This document shows positions 1-8,662 of a DNA stretch of 64,000 nt, one piece after another. The position numbers and the translations under genes are program-made. The notes under the pieces were generated by a model. The model ran no database searches. It saw only the letters and a program-made list of their open reading frames with translations, and had not been told where the DNA came from. Every line of letters begins with the position of its first letter. Within the stretch, counting starts at the first letter, position 1. Source of the DNA: Rhodopirellula baltica SH 1 (lineage in GTDB: Bacteria; Planctomycetota; Planctomycetia; Pirellulales; Pirellulaceae); the NCBI RefSeq assembly GCF_000196115.1, contig NC_005027.1, positions 6,010,001 through 6,074,000 of the forward strand, in the 5' to 3' direction.

Positions 1-2
1 AC

Positions 3-278
3 GTTTCCGCTCACCACAATTTGCAGCTGCTCTACGATCGACTTGAAGAGCCTGAATTGGCAGATAAGCATCGCAAGTTGCACGAAATTTACAAACCCGA
101 TGACAACGCTCAAGGACGTGCGGTTCGATTGGCACGAGAGAAGTATCCCGCGGCGGATCATGCCGCGGAGGACGTCGTGAAGTACTCGTTGCATCGCGAA
201 TTACCAACCCAAAGCTCGGCGAACGAGACCGCACAGGTCTCTGCTGGCAACTTGCAGGAGAATTCCAATGACCAGTGA
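3..278 (+). CDS. C-terminal end of a probable TPR-type exported protein (5' truncated)
   Basis: The reading frame is open from the window edge to a TGA at 276-278, so only the last ~91 residues are present. The visible part is mostly helical and charged (an LLYDRLEEPELADKHRKLHE stretch) and carries a YPAADHAAEDVV segment. From memory, such tails occur in planctomycete tetratricopeptide-repeat proteins encoded just ahead of CRTAC1/ASPIC-UnbV genes; that family placement is inference. The stop overlaps the start of the next gene by 11 bases, so the two are almost certainly co-transcribed and translationally coupled. A TTG at 21 could act as an internal start, but continuation from upstream is more likely. 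Confidence 0.6.
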   Translation, partial: VSAHHNLQLLYDRLEEPELADKHRKLHEIYKPDDNAQGRAVRLAREKYPAADHAAEDVVKYSLHRELPTQSSANETAQVSAGNLQENSNDQ

Positions 279-2115
279 TCCGCAATCAAACGAAGTGGAC
301 GAAAGCGAACTGCGAGACGAAGCCGATATCGGCCGCGCGATGCGAGGGTCGTTGATCGTGTTGGTGGTTCTGGCTTTGATCGGTGGCGTTGCAGCCTATG
401 TCTTGACGCGTCCCAAAGCGGCACCGCCCGTTCGCGAATCCAAGTTGGCCGCGGTCGCGGTGCGTGAGCGGCCCATGGTGCAGGTTCCAACCACCCCGTT
501 TACGGACATCACCGAAGAAGCGGGGATCTCTTTTGTTCACAACAACGGTGCGACAGGAGACAAGTTGCTGCCGGAAACGATGGGTGGTGGAAGTGCCTTT
601 CTTGATTTCGACAACGACGGGGATCAGGACCTGTTGTTGATCAATTCGATGGATTGGTCTTGGGACGAACCAAGTGATCGAGGGAACACATCGGCTCTGT
701 ATCGAAACGAAGGTGGCAAGTTCGTCGATGTGACCAAGGGTTCGGGTTTGGACGTTGAGTTGTACGGAATGGGAGTCGCGGTCGGCGATTATGACCAAGA
801 CGGTTTGGTGGACGTCTTTATCTCCGCGGTTGGGACAAATCGATTGTTTCGCAATGTCGGTGAAGGCAAATTCGAGGACACTACTGAAACGGCCGGCGTT
901 GGTGGCGAAGAAGATCGATGGAGTACGAGTTCCGGTTGGTTTGACTACGACAACGATGGTGATTTGGACCTGTTTGTTTGCAACTACGTTGGATGGAGTC
1001 GCGAGTACGATCAGTCCCAGGGGTTTCAGCTTGTCGGCGGCGGACGAGCGTACGGTCGTCCTCAGAATTTTGAAGGAACGTTCCCGTATCTGTACCGCAA
1101 CGATGGTGATGGCGAATTCACAGACGTGTCGGAGGAAGCCGGCATTCAGATTCGCAATGTGTCCACCAATGTTCCGCAGTCGAAATCGCTTGGGTTGGCT
1201 TTGTGCGACTTTGATCGCAATGGGTTCATGGATGTTGTGGTAGCCAACGACACGGTGCAAAACTGTTTGCTGCGGAATGGCGGCGACGGGAAATTCACGG
1301 AGATGGGAGCGATTTGCGGGATCGCATTTGACTCCTCCGGCAACGCCCGCGGGGCCATGGGCATCGATGTGACATCGTTTCGTGAACAATCCAGCGTGGC
1401 GGTTGCAATCGGAAACTTTTCCAACGAGATGACCGCGTTGTACGTGACAAAGGCTGGGCGAATGCAGTTTTATGACGAAGCGATTTCGACGGGGCTCGGT
1501 CCAAGCACGCGTCTGTTACTGACATTTGGATTGGCTTATGTCGACTACGATTTAGATGGTCGCTTGGACTTGTTCTGTGCAAACGGGCACTTAGAAGAGG
1601 ATATCAATCGGGTGCAGCCAAGTCAGCACTATGAGCAACCGCCTCAGATGTTTTGGAATGCGGGCCCCGAGTTCGAAACCGAGTTTCTGCCGGTTGGCAA
1701 GGAGCAGTTAGGTGAGGATTTCGTGGAACCGATGGTTGGACGCGGTGCATCCTACGCGGACGTCGATTTGGACGGTGATTTGGATCTGCTGATCACATCC
1801 GCCGGACGTGCGCCACGATTGTTACGCAACGATCAAGAAACGGGGCACCACTGGTTGCGATTGAAATTGGTGGGCGATGGTGAGAAGTGCAATCGAGACG
1901 CCATTGGGGCGTGGGTGAGCGTCACTGTTGGTGACGAAGTGATTGCAAAACAAGTGATGCCGACCCGAAGCTATTTGACACAGGTGGAGTTGCCATTGAC
2001 GTTCGGCTTGGGCGAGCACGACTCAATCGACAATGTTTCGGTGCAGTGGCCTGATGGAGAGGTTGTCGAAATCGGGCCAGTCGAGATCGATCAATCCCAT
2101 GAGATCACTCGCTGA
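268..2115 (+). CDS. CRTAC1 family FG-GAP/ASPIC-UnbV beta-propeller protein, membrane anchored
   Basis: 615 aa. The N-terminus is charged and followed by one membrane helix at about residues 28-47, so the bulk should lie outside the cytoplasmic membrane. Residues ~75-500 carry repeated FG-GAP/VCBS blades with DxDxDGxxD calcium loops such as DFDNDGDQDLLL, DYDQDGLVDVF and DVDLDGDLDLLI. The C-terminus (~540-612) matches the ASPIC/UnbV domain (AIGAWVSV, a PTRSYLTQ segment, then VQWPDGEVVEIG). The start is supported by AGGAGA seven bases before the ATG, and it overlaps the upstream gene. The family is large in Planctomycetes and its role is unsettled; extracellular adhesion or enzyme scaffolding is the usual guess. 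Family call firm, function not. Confidence 0.9.
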   Translation: MTSDPQSNEVDESELRDEADIGRAMRGSLIVLVVLALIGGVAAYVLTRPKAAPPVRESKLAAVAVRERPMVQVPTTPFTDITEEAGISFVHNNGATGDKLLPETMGGGSAFLDFDNDGDQDLLLINSMDWSWDEPSDRGNTSALYRNEGGKFVDVTKGSGLDVELYGMGVAVGDYDQDGLVDVFISAVGTNRLFRNVGEGKFEDTTETAGVGGEEDRWSTSSGWFDYDNDGDLDLFVCNYVGWSREYDQSQGFQLVGGGRAYGRPQNFEGTFPYLYRNDGDGEFTDVSEEAGIQIRNVSTNVPQSKSLGLALCDFDRNGFMDVVVANDTVQNCLLRNGGDGKFTEMGAICGIAFDSSGNARGAMGIDVTSFREQSSVAVAIGNFSNEMTALYVTKAGRMQFYDEAISTGLGPSTRLLLTFGLAYVDYDLDGRLDLFCANGHLEEDINRVQPSQHYEQPPQMFWNAGPEFETEFLPVGKEQLGEDFVEPMVGRGASYADVDLDGDLDLLITSAGRAPRLLRNDQETGHHWLRLKLVGDGEKCNRDAIGAWVSVTVGDEVIAKQVMPTRSYLTQVELPLTFGLGEHDSIDNVSVQWPDGEVVEIGPVEIDQSHEITR

Positions 2116-2229
2116 GTGGACTCACCAAACGTCGGCAAACAAGAGTTTTCGGATCAATGGTTCAACATTGCATACACCAGGCGAAACGGGAGAACCCATT
2201 GGAGAGGAACTTGATCAGACGCTCGTGGT

Positions 2230-3366
2230 TTAGGCCGTGACGAGTTGGTCTGATTTCTTGGCCGGGATCTCGACGGCAACCGATTCTAGTCCCACGAGGT
2301 TTCGCAGACGCGTGACCATAGGTGGCGAAAGCTTTCGCCCCGAAGCGATCAGGAGAAGTCCGTTTGCCATTCGAACATCTTCTGCGACGGTCATTCCCGT
2401 CAGGAGTTCGGACGTCGCGATGCTTTCGATCGTGGATTGTGGTTGCGCGTCGTTGGTTTGACGAACATGTTCGGTCAATTGATTGTCCAAGTCCGGGAAC
2501 CGATCTTCGATTTCCGAGAAAGCGACGTCGCCCGCTTCACCGCGTCGTTGCAAAAGGCTTTGGTAGTAGCTCAGCAAAATCACCTGTGCGATCTTGTCAT
2601 CGTCGTTGGTGCACTTCGCGTTGGTGACTTCTGTGGTTCCCATTCGGTCCAGCAATTCAGCGACCGGTTCGAGCCTTGGGATCTGCTTGATCAGTTGGCT
2701 TGAGATGCTGAACACTTCTTTGACGATACTGCGATGTTCATCAGAAGTGATGGCGGCTTTAGCAAGGGTTTCTCGTTGATCCAAATTCAGCAACGGGATT
2801 CCGGCGACCATCAATCGAGCGGTCAGCGGAATTCGCCAGTCGGATGCGATTTTGGATTCGACCAGCAACGCTTCGGTCGATTTGAGAATGTCGTCGGTGT
2901 TTACCAATGGGTCGTCGACGTATTCAATGATCTCGACCAAAACACTGATCGCACCGGCGAAGGTTTTCTTCAGCAATTCTTCTTTGCTGGTTACCAAATC
3001 ATATTGCTTGATGCCCGCATTGATGGCGGCTTTGATGTCGCTCATCTGGCAAGGTTTGTTTAGGAACCGAAAGACTTGTCCTTCGTTGACCGCCTCCATC
3101 GCGGTGGTCAAGTCTTGATTTCCGGTCAGCATCAAATACACGCTGTTCGGCGAGATCAGCCGTGCTTTTTGGATGACCTCGGTACCTTCCATGCCTGGCA
3201 TCCGCATGTCGACCATGATGACGGAGAACGGATCGGATTTCTTGATACACGCCAAAGCTTCCGGTCCCGATTCGCAGGTCGTAACCTCGAAGTCAAAGGA
3301 CAGGTTTCGTTTCAGCGTGTTCAGCAGGCTGTAGTCGTCGTCGACCAGCAAAATGCGTTCGTTCAT
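2230..3366 (-). CDS. Response regulator with degenerate HD-GYP-like output domain
   Basis: 378 aa from the ATG at 3366; an in-frame TTG at 3378 would add four residues. Residues 1-120 are a complete receiver domain with acidic pocket DDD near residue 9, phospho-acceptor Asp53 in MVDMRMPG, the T/G pair in LTGN and Lys104 in FLNKPC. The rest is helical and aligns in layout with RpfG-type HD-GYP regulators, but where those have HDIG this one reads VAGIP, and no GYP motif is visible. It should therefore bind or signal without c-di-GMP hydrolysis. It lies 50 bp downstream of the histidine kinase gene on the same strand, which makes the two a probable two-component pair. The receiver call is certain; the output assignment is inference. 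Confidence 0.85.
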   Translation of the reverse strand: MNERILLVDDDYSLLNTLKRNLSFDFEVTTCESGPEALACIKKSDPFSVIMVDMRMPGMEGTEVIQKARLISPNSVYLMLTGNQDLTTAMEAVNEGQVFRFLNKPCQMSDIKAAINAGIKQYDLVTSKEELLKKTFAGAISVLVEIIEYVDDPLVNTDDILKSTEALLVESKIASDWRIPLTARLMVAGIPLLNLDQRETLAKAAITSDEHRSIVKEVFSISSQLIKQIPRLEPVAELLDRMGTTEVTNAKCTNDDDKIAQVILLSYYQSLLQRRGEAGDVAFSEIEDRFPDLDNQLTEHVRQTNDAQPQSTIESIATSELLTGMTVAEDVRMANGLLLIASGRKLSPPMVTRLRNLVGLESVAVEIPAKKSDQLVTA

Positions 3367-3415
3367 GTGACGCCCCAAGTTAACAGTTCAATTCGTCGGT
3401 AATTTGCAAAAGGTT

Positions 3416-5725
3416 TCAGTTCAAAATCGGAACACGACACGTGTCCGATTTGTTCACGTCAGATTCATCAGCCACCGACTGATGGGAGTCCATTGGCAGA
3501 ATCACTATGAAACTGCTTCCGACGTTTGGTTCAGACTCCACACGGACGGTTCCATTGTGTTTGGAAGACACGATGTTGTAGGTCAGCGAGAGTCCCATCC
3601 CAGTGCCCTTGCCCACGTCTTTGGTTGTGAAGAATTGGTTGAAGACTTTGGAACGGACGTCTTCTGACATGCCGGTTCCGTTGTCCTTCACACGAATTTC
3701 GACGGTCTCACCATTTTCAACAGTCGAGATCGTGATTTTGCCTTCGAGTTCGGGTTCGTTCTCTTTTCGTTCCGCGATCGCATCGGCCGCGTTGACGATC
3801 AGGTTGATGAACACCTGGCTGAGTTCCGCTCCGTAGGCCGGGATCTGTGGTAGATCCGGCGACAGGTCGAGTTCCAATTCGGAAACATACTTGTATCGGT
3901 TTCGACTGATAATCGACGCTTGGTGGATCAGCATGTTCAGGTCGGTTTCGTTCATTTCTTGTCGCCCCGGATGCGACATCGCTTTCATGGCGCGGACGAT
4001 TTCGATCACCCGCATCACGGCTTGCGAAGCCTCTTCGACTGCACCGGGGGTCTGTTCTCGCAGCACGTTGTACTTGTGCTTTTGAGCCAACGCGTCGAGT
4101 TGCGCACCAGCGGTATCTGCACTGAAGGACGGGCTGTTGAGCAGTTCGAACAATCCGTCGGTGAACTGGAAGATCCGTTCGTAGCTCATCGTCAAATATT
4201 CGACGTTGCCGCTGACGCACTGCATCGGAGTGTTGATCTCATGCGCGATTCCAGCGGCGAGTTGGCCCATCGATTCAAGCTTTTGAGCTTGAGCCAATTG
4301 GCGTTCCATCGCTTGAGAATCGCTCAGGTCCGTGCAGAACGCGACAAACACGGGACGGGCTTCGAATGTCGATCGGTGGATGTCAACGTGGACGGGGAAG
4401 GTCGTTCCATCCTTTCGAACGTGAACGGTGTCAAACGCACAGCGTCCACGAGGCGAAGACATCGCGACACTGATCCGCTGACGCAGATCCTGATTCGAGC
4501 AGTCTTGGATGAAGTCTTGAGGTGAAACGTTCGAGAGGTTGTCTGGATCCAAACCGAGGCTTCGGACAAATCCGGTATTCGCTTCCACCAAGTGATACGT
4601 CTCTGAGTCAAAAATGTAGAGTTCGTTGGGAGACTCTTGGATCAAATTGGCCAAGGACTTTGCACGAGACTCAGCATTTTTCAATGTGGTAATGTCGAGG
4701 AAACTACCCAGCGTTCCGAAACAGTTGCCCTCGTGGTCATGAAGCGAGGTCGCACCCGTCAGCACGATCCGGCAATCACCGGAAAATTCGTGAAGTGTTT
4801 CTTCGATGTTGACCAGTTCCACGTTCTCGTCGGGAGAATCACAGAAACTGGAAAGTCGATTCGTGGTTTGATCGTTCGGTGGAATGATGTCATTCATCCG
4901 TTTGCCGATGATGTCTTCGGGAGTTTTAAGCCCAAAGAATTCGCTGAACATCTCGTTGCAGCCCATGAAGTTTCCGTCGTTGTCTCTCCAGAAAACCGCG
5001 GCCGGAATACGTTGCAAAACCGTGTCGAGAATCCGACGCTGTTGTTCAATTTCGGAGGTGCGGTTTCGAACTCGTTGTTCCAAAAGGTCGCGTTGCTGCG
5101 TGAGCGAAGATTGGAGCTTTGCCAGCTCCCACAGTGAACGACGATTCTGCCGTACACCCAAAATCAGGAAGACGGTTTCAAAGATGACCCAGGCGGCGTG
5201 TTCCAATGCACGAAGTGGTTCCGGCGAAAGGACGCCAAAAACCGACTCGGGCCAAAACAGACTGCGGATCAAATGATCGAGAGAAACGACTGAAACCGCA
5301 GGCAGAAAGACCCAAGGGTCTTTGTAGAAGGCTAGGAATGCGAGTGAACCAAAGATATGAAAGTGCGACTCAATGCGGCCGCCCATCAGGTGAATCAGCA
5401 ACGCTGAAAATTGCATTTGAGCCAATGCCATGATCATCCGAGTCATCCGTTGACCAGGAAAGTAGATCGCTAAGAACACGGGGAAGATGGTAAGCATGCC
5501 GCCGCCGATGAGCGAACTCCACACATGGATGTGGACCAGGTTTTGCGAACCAATCCAGGTGTAAGGCGAAATCCAAATCGCGCAGGCAACCGCGAATATC
5601 CATTGCAGAGCGAGAACCACGGCCAATGCGCGGTCCGCATTGATTTGGCGTGATTGCAGGTGCTCCGCAAAGAGATCGTCTGCGCTCTGTAGCTGCGAGC
5701 TCGTTTCGATTTCGTTTTCTGACAT
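3416..5725 (-). CDS. Membrane-bound PAS-PAS sensor histidine kinase
   Basis: 769 aa, ATG at 5725. About five or six hydrophobic segments occupy residues ~32-190 and contain many histidines (HIHVW near 65-69, GGRIESHFHIFG at ~115-126, DH at 150-151). A coiled linker follows (~200-232), then two PAS domains (~233-350 and ~355-475), a dimerisation helix with phospho-acceptor His495 in GIAHEINTP, and an ATPase domain with N box (NLIVNAADA), DNGTGM and GTGMGLSL motifs. It sits between the RedB-like gene (18 bp upstream) and the response regulator gene (50 bp downstream), in one probable operon. The stimulus is unknown. The membrane histidines suggest metal, haem or redox sensing, which is inference. 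Confidence 0.93.
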   Translation of the reverse strand: MSENEIETSSQLQSADDLFAEHLQSRQINADRALAVVLALQWIFAVACAIWISPYTWIGSQNLVHIHVWSSLIGGGMLTIFPVFLAIYFPGQRMTRMIMALAQMQFSALLIHLMGGRIESHFHIFGSLAFLAFYKDPWVFLPAVSVVSLDHLIRSLFWPESVFGVLSPEPLRALEHAAWVIFETVFLILGVRQNRRSLWELAKLQSSLTQQRDLLEQRVRNRTSEIEQQRRILDTVLQRIPAAVFWRDNDGNFMGCNEMFSEFFGLKTPEDIIGKRMNDIIPPNDQTTNRLSSFCDSPDENVELVNIEETLHEFSGDCRIVLTGATSLHDHEGNCFGTLGSFLDITTLKNAESRAKSLANLIQESPNELYIFDSETYHLVEANTGFVRSLGLDPDNLSNVSPQDFIQDCSNQDLRQRISVAMSSPRGRCAFDTVHVRKDGTTFPVHVDIHRSTFEARPVFVAFCTDLSDSQAMERQLAQAQKLESMGQLAAGIAHEINTPMQCVSGNVEYLTMSYERIFQFTDGLFELLNSPSFSADTAGAQLDALAQKHKYNVLREQTPGAVEEASQAVMRVIEIVRAMKAMSHPGRQEMNETDLNMLIHQASIISRNRYKYVSELELDLSPDLPQIPAYGAELSQVFINLIVNAADAIAERKENEPELEGKITISTVENGETVEIRVKDNGTGMSEDVRSKVFNQFFTTKDVGKGTGMGLSLTYNIVSSKHNGTVRVESEPNVGSSFIVILPMDSHQSVADESDVNKSDTCRVPILN

Positions 5726-5743
5726 GACAATCCGTCTCGGGAA

Positions 5744-6400
5744 CTACAACCGACAGCCGAATACCGGCGTGGTTGAGAGAGGCGGGGTTTGGCCTTGAAT
5801 CAACATGGATATGGAACGCACCCCGAGGTTGTCACCTTCGTGGTTGCGGGAAACGGTGATGCCGCCATGGAAGCGAGTCTTTCCATGGGGATCAAAGACG
5901 ACGACGGCACCGGAGGTCTGCATTCCCATTTCGAACGCGACTTCGCCGGCCTCGTCAGGCTGGATGATGGACCGTGGGAACTGTGACAAACGCGAATTGA
6001 TCTTTCCGTCGATCCAGTTCGGCTCGGTTTCAGCGGGATGGTAGACCAGGAAACGACATGTCACGTCGTCATCAACTTTGGTCAGCAATCGGTTCAATTC
6101 GTTGAGAGATGCCACCGTGCAGGGACATTTCGGATGAACAGCCATGACCACTTCCCAGTCGGTGGTGGCGGAGGTCTGCAGTTCGCCCGAGGCAGGTCCC
6201 AAAGGTGACTCAGTCGGCGGCGAGCTTGATGGACCCGGCGTTGTGCCGTAGGCAATCAACGCGAAGAACAAACCCGCCAGAATGCAGGCCCATAGGACCG
6301 CAATCCGATAAAGGAACGGCGGTATCTTTCGAGTCTTCGGATGGACCTCTAGTAGGTCCGCGATCTGGTCAGAACCAGGATCGGTTGTTCGATGTAACAT
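5744..6400 (-). CDS. RedB-like thioredoxin-fold membrane protein
   Basis: 218 aa if started at the ATG at 6400; the frame stays open upstream to 6727 but that extension looks non-coding. One membrane helix lies at residues ~27-48, followed by a periplasmic domain with HPKCPCTVASLNEL, a C-x-C in the position of a thioredoxin-type active site at the start of a helix. Downstream segments (VVFDPHGKTRFHGGIT) resemble the thioredoxin-like core, and the protein ends near GCRL with another Cys. The sequence resembles RedB proteins. It is the first gene of a likely three-gene operon with the kinase and response regulator, so a thiol or redox input to that system is possible. Exact activity unknown. 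Confidence 0.65.
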   Translation of the reverse strand: MLHRTTDPGSDQIADLLEVHPKTRKIPPFLYRIAVLWACILAGLFFALIAYGTTPGPSSSPPTESPLGPASGELQTSATTDWEVVMAVHPKCPCTVASLNELNRLLTKVDDDVTCRFLVYHPAETEPNWIDGKINSRLSQFPRSIIQPDEAGEVAFEMGMQTSGAVVVFDPHGKTRFHGGITVSRNHEGDNLGVRSISMLIQGQTPPLSTTPVFGCRL

Positions 6401-6726
6401 GTCACGTGCCCCGCGATCAATGTTGGAATAGTAGTGTTGCAACCTCGATACCTCGAGGCTGTGAAACGCTACAACGAAATTGGGTTCCCAAGCTAAAATA
6501 TGCGGATTCGGGGAAGAGAAACGGGTGGCCGCTAGCAGGGGTGCGATGACCTTGACGGTTGAAATGGATGTGAGGCCAATTCGGAATTGAAGGAGAGAGC
6601 TGAACCGATGGGCATGTGCGAACCTGTTCAGACCGCCGGTGCCCTGTTTTAATGCGGGCCTTGAATCCACCGCATTCCCGTCCGAGGTGGAGCCGTTTCT
6701 TCGTCTTTCCTTGAAAGCCCGCTGCA
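6401..6726. other. Intergenic region between divergent operons
   Basis: 326 bases between the start of the RedB-like gene (minus) and the ThrE-like gene (plus). The regulatory regions of both directions should lie here. A short inverted repeat CCTCGA-TACC-TCGAGG is visible near 6443-6458. No convincing promoter hexamers, RNA gene or small ORF were recognised. Confidence 0.4.
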
Positions 6727-7959
6727 TTGACTCAGGTTTCTTCCGTCGAACTCATCATGGAACTCGCCAGAAGCCTGCATGCGTGCGGTTCACCGGCGTA
6801 TGAGTTAGACCTGGAAATGGAACAGGTCTCCGCGTCGCTCGGGCATGAGGCGAGTTTCTTTTCAACGCCCACGGCACTGTTTGTCACCTTTGGCGGTGAC
6901 GAAACGCGGCTGCTGAGGGTGTATCCCAGCGACACCAATTTGGGACGCTACGCGGCTTTGTTTGAATTGCAGCGTGCCATCCAAGAAGAACAGATGGACG
7001 TTTCTGAAGCTTGGCAACGGCTTACTGAAATCAATGAGATGAAGGATGGCTACGGTCCGGCAATTCATATCGCATCGCACGGCGGCGTCGCCGCTTGCAT
7101 CAGTGTTCTGGTGGGCGGTGGCGGAATGGTGGTTCTATCGGCAGGCGTGATTGGATTGATCGTTGGTACGTTTGTCGTTTGGCTGACGCACCTTCGACAT
7201 CAGGTTCATCTGATCAATGTGGTCGCAGGATTCATTGCCAGTTCGATCGCTTGCGGGATTCAGGCGTTCGTTGGACCGGGCAACTTTGAACTCACATCTC
7301 TAGCCGCATTGATTCTGCTGGTACCGGGATTGCATTTGACGATTAGCATCAACGAATTGGCGACTCAGAATTTGGCGTCCGGTTCGGCTCGCTTCGCTGG
7401 AGCGATGACCACATTGCTAACAATTGTTTTTGGTGTGTCGATGGGATACGGCTTGGTCAACGCGATTCGCCCCATTCCCGCATCGATGCCGTTGGACTCG
7501 CCGGATTTGTTGGCGTCCGCGTTGGTGCTGTTGCCGATTGGTTTGTGCGTCGCCGTGACGTTTCGAACCCGTTACCGAGACATCCCTTGGTTGTTGATGT
7601 CGACGTTGGTGGGTTACGGGGCATTGCGTTTAGCAGGCACCACGTTTGGTTCCTTCGCTTCCGTTGGAATCGCTTCTTTTGTGGCGGGAGTGACCAGCCA
7701 CTTCGCATCCAACCGTCTAGGAATACCAACCGCGGTGATGTTGCTTCCCGCGTTGCTGCTTTTGGTCCCCGGAAGTCTTGGGTTCTCTGGCTTCTCTCAG
7801 ATCATGGTCCAAGAAGACCTGCCCACAGGCATTCGATTGACGGCAACGATGATGCTGACGGCCGTTTCGATTGTCGCGGGGTTGTTGTTGACGGATGTCG
7901 TGGTGTCACGTTCAGACAAGCAATCGTTTGAACCCGAACTGAAGAGTCCCAAGTTGTGA
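6727..7959 (+). CDS. ThrE-type threonine/serine exporter (DUF1212-DUF3815 fusion)
   Basis: 410 aa from a TTG at 6727; an in-frame ATG at 6757 would remove ten residues of the N-terminal domain. The N-terminal cytoplasmic half begins with the family hallmark LARSLHACGSPAYELD and has FFSTPTALFVTF. From ~residue 118 there are about ten hydrophobic segments, split into a first block and a second block starting near residue 255. This is the layout of ThrE, equivalent to YjjP plus YjjB fused. Family members export L-threonine and L-serine by proton antiport. The gene stands alone, with a convergent repressor gene 29 bp downstream. Substrate is inferred from family. Confidence 0.88.
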   Translation: MTQVSSVELIMELARSLHACGSPAYELDLEMEQVSASLGHEASFFSTPTALFVTFGGDETRLLRVYPSDTNLGRYAALFELQRAIQEEQMDVSEAWQRLTEINEMKDGYGPAIHIASHGGVAACISVLVGGGGMVVLSAGVIGLIVGTFVVWLTHLRHQVHLINVVAGFIASSIACGIQAFVGPGNFELTSLAALILLVPGLHLTISINELATQNLASGSARFAGAMTTLLTIVFGVSMGYGLVNAIRPIPASMPLDSPDLLASALVLLPIGLCVAVTFRTRYRDIPWLLMSTLVGYGALRLAGTTFGSFASVGIASFVAGVTSHFASNRLGIPTAVMLLPALLLLVPGSLGFSGFSQIMVQEDLPTGIRLTATMMLTAVSIVAGLLLTDVVVSRSDKQSFEPELKSPKL

Positions 7960-7988
7960 GGCGTTTGCGATAACGCGAATTGGCCGTG

Positions 7989-8402
7989 TCAATCGGATGC
8001 CGGAATACCGTCTTTCATGACTCGCTTCATCGCCCGCAGTGTTTCGTCGCTGACGTGGTGTTCGATCCCTTCACTGTCCACCGTCGCGGTCGTCTCGCTG
8101 ACACCGATTCGCAGCAAGAACGTTCTCACGACCTCATGGCGATTGCGTGCCTTGGTTGCCATCCGTTTGCCCTGAGCCGTCAAGGTAATCGGTTGATAAG
8201 GCTCGGTCACCACTAATCCGTCACGTTGCAGGCGACTGATTGTGTTACTGACCGTCGCGTGGGTCACGTCAAAGTGTCGGACCAAGTCGACGGCTCGGCA
8301 AATCCCATTTTCCGAAATGGCTTCGGCGATGGCCTCGACATAATCTTCGGCCACTTCGCTGGCATGGTCGGATCGAGTGCGATGATGCGATTGGGAAGGC
8401 AA
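7989..8402 (-). CDS. MntR/DtxR-family metal-dependent transcriptional repressor
   Basis: 137 aa, starting with TTG at 8402, which has AAAGGG seven bases upstream. Residues ~14-75 form the winged helix (EDYVEAI, then ATVSNTISRLQRDGLV as recognition helix). The remainder is the metal-binding/dimerisation region with conserved acidic and His residues (RNRHEVVRTFLL, GIEHHVSDETL). There is no SH3-like third domain, which fits short MntR proteins rather than DtxR/IdeR. Such repressors bind palindromes when loaded with Mn2+ or Fe2+. Two palindromic sites of the TTAGC-N4-GCTAA type lie in the divergent intergenic region, 112-241 bp upstream, which suggests control of the DUF1559 gene and perhaps of itself. 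Confidence 0.88.
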   Translation of the reverse strand: MPSQSHHRTRSDHASEVAEDYVEAIAEAISENGICRAVDLVRHFDVTHATVSNTISRLQRDGLVVTEPYQPITLTAQGKRMATKARNRHEVVRTFLLRIGVSETTATVDSEGIEHHVSDETLRAMKRVMKDGIPASD

Positions 8403-8513
8403 ATTGCGGCCCTTTAAAACCGTGCGAATTCGACAAGAAGGCGACCGAACATTCTAGCACCGGATTCGCGAGCAGAAACCCTCTTGCCTCGCCAACGCGA
8501 AAAACGTAGCCTC

Positions 8514-8539
8514 TGCTAAATAAGTTAGCAGGTGCTAAC
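8514..8539. promoter_or_regulatory. Overlapping palindromic operator, candidate MntR-type site
   Basis: TGCTAA at 8514-8519, TTAGCA at 8525-8530 and TGCTAA at 8533-8538 form two overlapping inverted repeats. The second reads GTTAGCA-GG-TGCTAAC with perfect 7-bp arms. The TTAGC-N4-GCTAA core recurs at 8624-8643. The site lies between the repressor gene and the DUF1559 gene. Its layout resembles DtxR-family operators, which have TTAG/CTAA outer half sites; binding by the adjacent repressor is inferred. Confidence 0.6.
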
Positions 8540-8623
8540 AATGGGCCGGGTTGAGGGACTCATTGTTTCTCGCGGAGTCGTCATAGATGACTTCTTCAAA
8601 ACGGTCTGTATTTTTTGTCTCTA

Positions 8624-8643
8624 AACTTAGCACGGGCTAAGTT
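8624..8643. promoter_or_regulatory. Second palindromic operator just ahead of the DUF1559 gene
   Basis: AACTTAGC-ACGG-GCTAAGTT, a perfect inverted repeat with 8-bp arms and the same TTAGC-N4-GCTAA core as the site at 8524-8539. It ends 8 bases before the GGAGAG ribosome-binding site of the gene starting at 8663, a position where a bound repressor would block transcription initiation or early elongation. Confidence 0.6.
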
Positions 8644-8662
8644 GATTTATTGGAGAGCCCTG

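Noticed and set aside
286-1389. Long minus-strand reading frame (367 aa) opposite the CRTAC1 gene
   Set aside because: It mirrors a convincing FG-GAP/ASPIC coding frame and has no recognisable motifs; it reflects codon bias.
6401-6727. N-terminal extension of the RedB-like protein by 109 residues
   Set aside because: It would displace the membrane helix and covers the expected divergent promoter region; the ATG at 6400 is adequate.
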